A stretch of DNA of 5,046 nucleotides from NCBI GenBank assembly GCA_037131065.1, contig JBAXRT010000169.1, forward strand, positions 1-5,046. The letters run 5' to 3'. Of the stretch, positions 1-5,046 are shown piece by piece. This DNA comes from JBAXRT01 sp037131065. Lineage in GTDB: Bacteria; Bacteroidota; Bacteroidia; Bacteroidales; FEN-979. Position 1 is the first letter of the stretch, and the number at the start of each line of letters is the position of its first letter. Below the pieces are notes generated by a model, which did no database searches, was not told the origin of the DNA, and saw only the letters and a program-made list of their open reading frames with translations. A program made the translations under genes and the position numbers.

Positions 1-334
1 GATCCTGAACATCGTGAACAACTCCTGTTACGCCGTGGATGAGAAGGCGAAAAAGGGCATCCCGGGCTATAGCCCTGAAGTAGTGACGAGTACAAAAAAG
101 GTTGGCGACAGGATTGAGATCCGGATCCGTGATAATGGCACAGGGATTCCGCAGCATGTCATTGAAAAGATCTTTAACCCGTTTTTCACTACAAAACCGA
201 CCGGGAAGGGTACCGGCCTGGGGTTGTCGATGAGTTACGACATTATAACACAGATCCATAAAGGGAAGCTGGAGGTCCAGTCGAAGGAGGGCGAGTACAC
301 CGAATTCATCATCACCATCCCTGAGAATCTTTGA
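1..334 (+). CDS. Sensor histidine kinase, C-terminal ATP-binding domain (5' partial)
   Basis: This is the catalytic end of a two-component sensor kinase, the part that binds ATP and phosphorylates a histidine earlier in the protein; sensor, dimerisation and phospho-acceptor regions lie upstream of the window. Reading from base 2 gives 110 residues. The GHKL ATPase boxes appear in order: N box with the Asn pair at residues 6-7 (NIVNNS), G1 box DNGTG at 44-48, F box NPFFTTK at 59-65, and G2 box GKGTGLGL at 68-75. The GTG at base 14 lies inside the N box, so it is not a real start; the open frame continues past base 1. The gene ends with tandem stops, TGA then TAA (332-337). The insert between the N box and G1 box and the TTKPTGKGTGLGLS wording resemble large Bacteroidota sensor kinases, as far as I recall. 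No partner response regulator is visible and the signal sensed cannot be inferred. The domain call is secure; the full architecture is unknown. Confidence 0.95.
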   Translation, partial: ILNIVNNSCYAVDEKAKKGIPGYSPEVVTSTKKVGDRIEIRIRDNGTGIPQHVIEKIFNPFFTTKPTGKGTGLGLSMSYDIITQIHKGKLEVQSKEGEYTEFIITIPENL

Positions 335-397
335 TAAAAAAAAACGGGAACCTGACAGGGCAAAACTCGTATAAAAGAAAACCGTTCATAAAGAAAT

Positions 398-403
398 AAA
401 GGA
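398..403 (+). promoter_or_regulatory. Shine-Dalgarno-like AAAGGA before the dehydrogenase
   Basis: AAAGGA ends 8 bases before the ATG at 412, a reasonable ribosome-binding position. It lies in a very A-rich leader (371-411), a pattern that favours initiation in Bacteroidota. It supports the ATG at 412 as the start. I saw no convincing TAnnTTTG promoter in the 77-base gap after the kinase, so read-through from upstream is possible. Confidence 0.45.
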
Positions 404-411
404 TTAAAGAG

Positions 412-1359
412 ATGAAAGCGCTTTTTTTCGATGGTTCCCTCAAAGTCCGCGACATCCCGAAGCCGGTCCCGGCCGAAGGCGAAGTCCTGATCAGGATCCT
501 CTGTTCTGCTATTTGTAATACCGACCTGGAGATCATTAAAGGTTATATGGGATTCCATGGGATCCTCGGCCATGAATTTGTCGGGGAGGTAGTAACGAAA
601 TCGAGTCCTCTCTATGGGAAACGCGTTGTAGGAGAGATCAACTGCTCGTGCGGGGCCTGTTACCTCTGCAAGACAGGCAGAAAGTCACACTGCCGCAACC
701 GGACTGTTCTCGGGATCTTCGAGCGGCCTGGTGTTTTCGCCGACTATACAACATTACCAGTGGAAAATCTCCATGTGATCCCCGATCATCTCTCAACAGA
801 AAAGGCGGTCTTCACCGAGCCTCTTGCTGCGGCGCTTGAGATCTTTGAGCAGGTGCAGATCCGTCCATCCCAGAATGTCTTCATCTTCGGCGCCGGCAAG
901 CTTGGCATTCTGATATCCCAGGTCTTCAGGCTGAATGGCTGTGAATATACCACCTTCGATCCGCGAAGGACCAAGGTCCACAAAGCCCTCTCGATGGGGA
1001 TCCATGCAAGGATGCTGAATTCACTGAAAGAGCACGAGATGGCGGAGGTCTGCGTTGACTGCTCCGGGGACCCGCACGGTATCAAAACCGCCATGCTGCA
1101 TCTCTTTCCACGTGGCCGGCTGGTTCTGAAGACAACCGTGGCAGATCCTGAAAAGATCGACCTGAACCAGATCGTGATCAATGAATACGAGGTGATAGGT
1201 TCCCGTTGCGGAGCCTTTGACCCGGCCCTGAGCCTCCTCAGCCAGAACCTGGTTAACCCGGAACCACTTGTCTCTAAAACGTTCGATTTCAACGACATCT
1301 TCACAGCCATCGACTTCGCACGGAAACCCTCCACCATAAAAGTGCTGATCAGGCACTGA
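412..1359 (+). CDS. Zinc-dependent alcohol dehydrogenase-like protein (MDR superfamily)
   Basis: A 315-residue medium-chain dehydrogenase/reductase, predicted to be cytosolic and to oxidise an alcohol or polyol (or reduce the carbonyl) with NAD(P). The GroES-like catalytic half carries likely catalytic-zinc ligands C35, H54-E55 (GHE) and E136 (in TEPLAAALE). The structural-zinc lobe has the classic spacing C80, C83, C86, C94, with an additional C78. The Rossmann half has GAGKLG at 160-165; D183 near the end of the second strand suggests NAD rather than NADP, although R185-R186 leave this open. At 315 residues it is shorter than typical 340-350-residue members. The wording around ICNTDLE, VVGEIN, RTVLGI and GSRCG matches my memory of the MDR-like group cd08242, whose substrate is undefined. 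The start is supported by AAAGGA 8 bases upstream and by MKAL at the usual N-terminus of the family. It stands alone, 77 bp after the kinase and before a hairpin. Fold and zinc sites are secure; the substrate is unknown. Confidence 0.93.
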   Translation: MKALFFDGSLKVRDIPKPVPAEGEVLIRILCSAICNTDLEIIKGYMGFHGILGHEFVGEVVTKSSPLYGKRVVGEINCSCGACYLCKTGRKSHCRNRTVLGIFERPGVFADYTTLPVENLHVIPDHLSTEKAVFTEPLAAALEIFEQVQIRPSQNVFIFGAGKLGILISQVFRLNGCEYTTFDPRRTKVHKALSMGIHARMLNSLKEHEMAEVCVDCSGDPHGIKTAMLHLFPRGRLVLKTTVADPEKIDLNQIVINEYEVIGSRCGAFDPALSLLSQNLVNPEPLVSKTFDFNDIFTAIDFARKPSTIKVLIRH

Positions 1360-1380
1360 GGGACTGTTGCCTTGACTGCT

Positions 1381-1420
1381 CCCCCTCTGCCTCAAGGAGA
1401 GGGGGTCGCTCCCTTTTTTT
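1381..1420 (+). terminator. Probable intrinsic terminator after the dehydrogenase
   Basis: An 8-bp perfect GC-rich stem pairs CCCCCTCT (1381-1388) with AGAGGGGG (1398-1405) around a 9-base loop, followed by seven T's at 1414-1420. The 8 bases between stem and T-run are more than in a textbook terminator, which lowers confidence. A second pairing, CCTTGA (1370-1375) with TCAAGG (1392-1397), competes for the loop. It lies 21 bases after the dehydrogenase stop codon, where a terminator is expected. Confidence 0.6.
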
Positions 1421-1524
1421 CATAAAAAAGTCGGGAAATTTAAAAAATTGCTTTAATTTCGCATAAAGGAAATCCCAGGAACAGGAATTTTCCATCCACA
1501 GTACGAACAAATTTCAAGAGACTT

Positions 1525-2373
1525 ATGAAAGCAATCAGAAACATTCATTCCGTGCTTGCACCGGCACTCCTGGTCATTGTCATCGCCCTTGCAGGTTGCA
1601 ACAGTGCCCCCGACAATAAGGAAGCCAACCAGCAGGCTGCCGATACCATCAAAAAAGAGGTAACTCTGAGCCCGGAAGCCCAAAACCTTCTCTACCAATT
1701 CCCGACCCCGTTCGAAGTTACCATGATGCTTGAAAAGGCCAAAGCTGGCTTCATCTTCGACATTACCAACCCGCCCTCCAACATCGGGAAATATGTCACC
1801 GAGAACAGCAAAGCAATCAACCTGGGCGTCTACAGCGCCGACCTGAGCTACTCAGCCACTTACAACCGTATCGATGAATCCAACAAATTCCTCGCGTGTA
1901 CTTCAAGGTTGGCCGATGAACTCGGCATTGCCGGAGTTTACGACAAAAACCTTCCCGACAAGATCAAGAAATTCAATAACAACAAGGATTCCCTGGTGAA
2001 CATGATCAGCAAGGTGTTCAGTGCAACCAACGCTTTCCTCTCAAGCAACAACCGGAACGAAATTGCCGTACTCATCGCCTGCGGTACCTATTCCGAAGGT
2101 CTCTACCTGGCCAGCTCCCTCAACGTAGTGGCAAAAGACAATACGCTGATCTCCGCCGTTATCTTCAAGCAGAAAGAGAGCCTCGACAAATTGCTCACGA
2201 TCCTGGAAGCATATCAGTCGGATGAAAACATGAAAAAGATCGGACTGGAGATTGCAAAACTGAGGCCTATCTTCACCGATTACGGACTGGATAGCGGCAA
2301 GAAGATACCGATGCAGAAAGCAGCCGACATTGCCGACCTGGCCGAAAGCGTACGTAATTCGTTCGTCCGGTAG
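1525..2373 (+). CDS. Putative lipoprotein of unknown function
   Basis: A 282-residue predicted lipoprotein; I cannot assign a function. The N-terminus is a lipoprotein signal: basic residues K2 and R5, a hydrophobic core at about 10-22, then the lipobox ALAGC with acylated C25. The mature protein would be anchored by lipid in the cell envelope; whether inner or outer membrane, and facing which side, cannot be read confidently. A polar linker (26-45, NSAPDNKEANQQ) leads into a domain that looks mostly alpha-helical. Striking stretches are FPTPFEVTMMLEKA (59-72), NLGVYSADLSYSATYN (99-114) and IACGTYSEGLYLASSLN (184-200). The mature part has two more cysteines, C125 and C186. From memory, similar NLGVY-ADLSY wording occurs in uncharacterised Bacteroidota lipoproteins, but I could not check this. 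The ATG at 1525 is preceded only by a weak purine stretch (CAAGAG, 1515-1520); the signal peptide starts right there, which supports it. It ends in TAG followed by a strong terminator, so it is probably a single-gene unit. Confidence 0.9.
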   Translation: MKAIRNIHSVLAPALLVIVIALAGCNSAPDNKEANQQAADTIKKEVTLSPEAQNLLYQFPTPFEVTMMLEKAKAGFIFDITNPPSNIGKYVTENSKAINLGVYSADLSYSATYNRIDESNKFLACTSRLADELGIAGVYDKNLPDKIKKFNNNKDSLVNMISKVFSATNAFLSSNNRNEIAVLIACGTYSEGLYLASSLNVVAKDNTLISAVIFKQKESLDKLLTILEAYQSDENMKKIGLEIAKLRPIFTDYGLDSGKKIPMQKAADIADLAESVRNSFVR

Positions 2374-2394
2374 CGTTTTCCTGTAAAAATCTTT

Positions 2395-2430
2395 AAAACC
2401 AGGCGGCCTGCTGACCAGCCTGGTTTTTTT
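2395..2430 (+). terminator. Strong intrinsic terminator after the lipoprotein gene
   Basis: A perfect 10-bp stem pairs AAAACCAGGC (2395-2404) with GCCTGGTTTT (2418-2427) around a 13-base loop; the 3' arm merges into a run of seven T's (2424-2430). It begins 22 bases after the lipoprotein stop codon. The arrangement is a textbook rho-independent terminator and argues against co-transcription of the lipoprotein with the ABC transporter downstream. Confidence 0.9.
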
Positions 2431-2446
2431 ATTCCCCTGAATTACG

Positions 2447-2454
2447 TATTTTTG
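2447..2454 (+). promoter_or_regulatory. Bacteroidota-type -7 promoter box for the ABC transporter
   Basis: TATTTTTG is an exact match to the Bacteroidota -7 consensus TAnnTTTG and lies 21 bases before the ATG at 2476. At the usual 19-21 base spacing the -33 position falls in the terminator T-run (about 2424-2427, TTTT instead of TTTG), so that element is weak. A start of transcription a few bases past 2454, which is inference, would leave a leader of only about 15 bases with no Shine-Dalgarno sequence. Confidence 0.5.
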
Positions 2455-2475
2455 GTTTCACCCAAATCTTCCACC

Positions 2476-5046
2476 ATGTCGGAACCTATTCTGATGGCCC
2501 TGGTCCAGCTCTTCGCCATTGTGGCGGCTTCAGCCAGGAAGCAACTTGCCCCTAATGCCCGCCCCATCCTCGAATCCTACCTCAGGCAACACCTCAACAG
2601 CCAGGAACTTGAGGAGTACCTGAAACTCTTTGATGAGCTTGTCTCTTTCCACCAGCCGGACGAGACCGCTCCGGATAAGCGCGAGGAAGAACTTCCGGAA
2701 AAGATCAGGGGTATCTGCCAGAAGATCAGGAAACAGCTCGATGCACGTGACCGGTTGATCGTCTTTTTCAAATTCCTGGAATTCTTCAATGAACTGGAAC
2801 AGGAGGATGATCAGAAAAACGTACTCGAAAATCCCCTTGCAGTGAAATGCATGGAAGTATTCCGGTCGGTCTTCTCCCCTCCCGACCAGGACTACCACGA
2901 CATCAGGGCATTTATCTATCATCCATTCGGGGATGAGATGAACAGGGATAATCTCCTTGTGATCAGCAGCGACCAGCAGGAGGGGAACAAGGGATACAAG
3001 CACCTTTACAGGGAGCACCTCGGCGGAAAGATCCTGATCCTCTATGTTCCATCCGTCAGATCCTATGTGTGTCGATACCTTGGGAATGACGAACTCTATC
3101 TTAACGGCCACAACGTCCCTCCTTTCCGTTCCTTCCTCTTTACCAACGGATCGATCCTGAAAAACCTTAAGATCAGTCCGGTCTATTATACCGATGTGGT
3201 CACCCGGTTCCTCCATACAGGCGAGAGGGTTCACATTTCATTTACTGCAAAAGAGGTAGAATACCGCTTCAAGAACAGCACCAATGGGATCCATCCCTTC
3301 AGCTTCACTGCCGAGTCGGGTGAGTTGATCGGGGTAATGGGTGGCAGCGGCGTGGGAAAATCAACCCTGCTGAATGTCCTCAACGGCAATCTTATCCTTA
3401 AAACCGGCGAGATCCTCATCAACGGGTATGACCTTCAGAAGGAAAAGGAAAAACTACAGGGGATCATTGGCTTCGTCCCCCAGGATGACCTGCTGATTGA
3501 GGAACTGACGGTCTTCCAGAATCTATACTACAATGCAAAACTCTGCTTCAGGGATTTCTATGAAAAAGAGTTGATCCGGTCCGTCATGCGGGTGCTGATG
3601 GACATCGACCTGATCGGGATCCGGAAACTGACTGTCGGCGACCCGCTGAATAAATTTATCAGCGGGGGACAACGGAAACGGCTCAACATCGCCCTCGAGC
3701 TGATCCGGCAACCCTCTGTCCTCTTTGCCGATGAACCCACCTCCGGCCTCTCCTCGATGGATTCTGAGATGGTCATGCTTCTTCTGAAGGAGCAGACCCT
3801 GAAAGGGAAGCTGGTCATCGTTAACATCCACCAGCCCTCCTCCGACATATACAAACTATTCGATAAGCTCCTGATCATGGACAAAGGTGGTTACCCGATT
3901 TTTTACGGTAACCCGATCGATGCCATCACCTACTTCAAATCGGTCAGTTATCACGTGAACCCTGAGGAGAGCGAATGCCTCACCTGCGGTTTTGTGAACC
4001 CGGAACAGCTTCTCCAGATCACCGAGTCGAAGATCCTTAACGAGTACGGCAAGGTGACCGGTAACCGGAAGATCCCTCCAAAAGAGTGGTACGGCTATTT
4101 CAGGAAGAACATCCAGCCTAAACTCCCGATCCTGGAGAAAAAGGAGGAGCTGCCGCATAACTTCTTTAAAATTCCCGGGATCTTCAAGCAGTTCCGTATC
4201 TTCAGCATCCGGAACCTCCTTACGAAGATCACCAACCGGCAGTACATGCTCATCAACCTGCTGGAGGCTCCTTTCCTGGCAGCCCTCCTGGCTTTCCTCA
4301 CCCGTTACTCCTTCGGCGAAAGTTACATCTTCAGCGACAACCGCAACCTGGTCCCCTACCTCTTCATGAGCGTGGTAGTCTCGCTCTTTCTCGGAATGAT
4401 GGTCAGCGCCGAGGAGATCATCCGCGACCGCAGGATCCTGAAACGGGAGGCCTTTCTCCATCTCAGCAGGTTCAGTTATCTTAACTCGAAGATCATCCTT
4501 CTCTTTGTCCTGTCGGCCATCCAGACGATCCTTTACGTATTGGTCGGAAACTGGATCCTGGGGATCAAAGGGATGACGATGAGCTATTTCCTGATCCTCT
4601 TTGCAACGAGCTGTTTTGCAAATATGGTCGGGCTCAATATTTCTGCCGGACTGAACTCAGTGGTGGCGATCTACATCCTGATCCCCTTCATCATTGTACC
4701 ACAGCTCCTGCTCAGCGGCACCATCGTTCCCTTCGACTATCTGAACCCTTCCATCGCCTCCAGGACCAGTGTCCCGCTGGTGGGCAACATGATGACCTCC
4801 CGCTGGACCTTCGAAGCGCTTGCCGTGGAGCAATTCAAGGACAATGAATATGAAAAGATATTTTTCCCATACGACCGGGAGATCTCCAGGTACTCCTACA
4901 TCACCGCCTATGTGATCCCGACCCTGAAATCGGAGGTGGATGTTTGCCAGCGGAATACGAGGCTGAACGAAAACCCCAGAGTCACTGCCAGCAACTTTGC
5001 AATCCTTCAAAAGGAGATCCCGATGCTGACCGGCGAGGCGGGGTTC
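2476..5046 (+). CDS. ABCG-like ABC transporter: N-terminal accessory region, ATPase and membrane domain (3' partial)
   Basis: An open frame of 857 codons running off the window end. Residues 1-135 look helical, loosely TerB-like in layout (low confidence). Residues 136-265 look beta-rich, ending in a segment around FLFTNGSILKNLKISPVYY (221-239) placed where some bacterial ABCG proteins have an FHA domain. The ATPase follows: Walker A GGSGVGKS (289-296), Q-loop Q336, signature ISGGQRKR (395-402), Walker B LFADEP (416-421), D-loop GLSSMD (424-429) with serine where Asp is usual, and H-loop H452. A linker has a CLTC pair (C501, C504). Predicted membrane segments lie at about 590-608, 625-644, 673-692, 702-721 and 727-748, with a charged elbow (645-660) between the second and third; 749-857 is mostly soluble and a final helix is expected beyond the window. 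The layout, ATPase before membrane domain in one chain, is that of ABCG half-transporters, which usually dimerise and export. The substrate is unknown. ATG 2476 is chosen because it follows the promoter box; ATG 2494 is an alternative. Confidence 0.93.
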   Translation, partial: MSEPILMALVQLFAIVAASARKQLAPNARPILESYLRQHLNSQELEEYLKLFDELVSFHQPDETAPDKREEELPEKIRGICQKIRKQLDARDRLIVFFKFLEFFNELEQEDDQKNVLENPLAVKCMEVFRSVFSPPDQDYHDIRAFIYHPFGDEMNRDNLLVISSDQQEGNKGYKHLYREHLGGKILILYVPSVRSYVCRYLGNDELYLNGHNVPPFRSFLFTNGSILKNLKISPVYYTDVVTRFLHTGERVHISFTAKEVEYRFKNSTNGIHPFSFTAESGELIGVMGGSGVGKSTLLNVLNGNLILKTGEILINGYDLQKEKEKLQGIIGFVPQDDLLIEELTVFQNLYYNAKLCFRDFYEKELIRSVMRVLMDIDLIGIRKLTVGDPLNKFISGGQRKRLNIALELIRQPSVLFADEPTSGLSSMDSEMVMLLLKEQTLKGKLVIVNIHQPSSDIYKLFDKLLIMDKGGYPIFYGNPIDAITYFKSVSYHVNPEESECLTCGFVNPEQLLQITESKILNEYGKVTGNRKIPPKEWYGYFRKNIQPKLPILEKKEELPHNFFKIPGIFKQFRIFSIRNLLTKITNRQYMLINLLEAPFLAALLAFLTRYSFGESYIFSDNRNLVPYLFMSVVVSLFLGMMVSAEEIIRDRRILKREAFLHLSRFSYLNSKIILLFVLSAIQTILYVLVGNWILGIKGMTMSYFLILFATSCFANMVGLNISAGLNSVVAIYILIPFIIVPQLLLSGTIVPFDYLNPSIASRTSVPLVGNMMTSRWTFEALAVEQFKDNEYEKIFFPYDREISRYSYITAYVIPTLKSEVDVCQRNTRLNENPRVTASNFAILQKEIPMLTGEAGF

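Noticed and set aside
14..334. A short standalone 106-residue protein starting at GTG 14.
   Set aside because: The GTG lies within the kinase N box, and matching N-box residues continue upstream to the window edge, so this is the tail of a larger sensor kinase.
335..411. Terminator or promoter in the gap between the kinase and the dehydrogenase.
   Set aside because: The A-run at 336-344 and CCTGACAGG (352-360) do not form a workable stem with a following T-run, and no TAnnTTTG box is present. Only the A-rich leader and AAAGGA are supportable.
1454..1461. TAATTTCG as a -7 promoter box for the lipoprotein gene.
   Set aside because: It misses the TAnnTTTG consensus at one of the more conserved positions and there is no TTTG-like -33 element at the right distance (around 1430-1435). 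A promoter is expected in 1421-1524, but I cannot point to it.
2371..2478. The lipoprotein and ABC transporter frames are in the same phase, with no stop between the lipoprotein's TAG (2371-2373) and the ATG at 2476, hinting at stop-codon read-through and a fusion.
   Set aside because: A strong intrinsic terminator and a promoter-like box lie in this gap, the translated gap has no protein-like character, and the lipoprotein ends naturally. The shared frame is a one-in-three coincidence.
2530..3234. Long reverse-strand open frames opposite the ABC transporter (also 3523-4461 and 4657-5010) and opposite the dehydrogenase (786-1395).
   Set aside because: They lie wholly antisense to genes with clear motifs, show no recognisable domains and have no upstream signals; they arise from the C-rich third codon positions of the + strand genes.
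1..5046. Many GATC sites, possibly a methylation-related pattern.
   Set aside because: They follow from heavy use of the Ile codon ATC after codons ending in G (AAG, GAG, CTG), plus Asp/Ile combinations; they are spread through coding sequence without clustering in regulatory gaps.

Overview
The window is most likely from a member of the Bacteroidota. The evidence is a near-exact TAnnTTTG-type promoter box, weak or absent Shine-Dalgarno sequences with A-rich leaders, a lipoprotein signal, and two protein types I recognise from that phylum (the sensor-kinase C-terminus and the large ABCG-like transporter). Base composition looks roughly balanced by eye, with a strong preference for C-ending codons such as ATC and AAC. 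I cannot place it below phylum level. All four genes lie on the + strand; I see no RNA genes, mobile elements, CRISPR arrays or long repeats.

Layout: (1) bases 1-334 are the last 110 codons of a sensor histidine kinase (the ATP-binding domain), cut off at its 5' end by the window. (2) 412-1359 is a complete zinc-dependent alcohol dehydrogenase-like protein (MDR superfamily), followed by a hairpin and T-run at 1381-1420. (3) 1525-2373 is a complete lipoprotein of unknown function, closed by a strong intrinsic terminator at 2395-2430. (4) 2476-5046 is an 857-codon open frame that runs off the window's 3' end. It is the largest gene here: a membrane ABC transporter fusing an unusual N-terminal region of about 265 residues, an ABCG-type ATPase and an ABC-2-type membrane domain, with the C-terminus missing. 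A promoter-like box at 2447-2454 sits directly after the preceding terminator.

The terminators and the promoter box suggest that the genes are mostly transcribed separately and are not one operon. The sensor kinase and dehydrogenase are only 77 bp apart and could be co-transcribed, but nothing ties them functionally. The lipoprotein and the ABC transporter are neighbours on the same strand, so a cell-envelope partnership is possible but is only inference. Overall the window looks like ordinary chromosomal sequence. The points most worth following up are the composite architecture of the transporter and the uncharacterised lipoprotein beside it.
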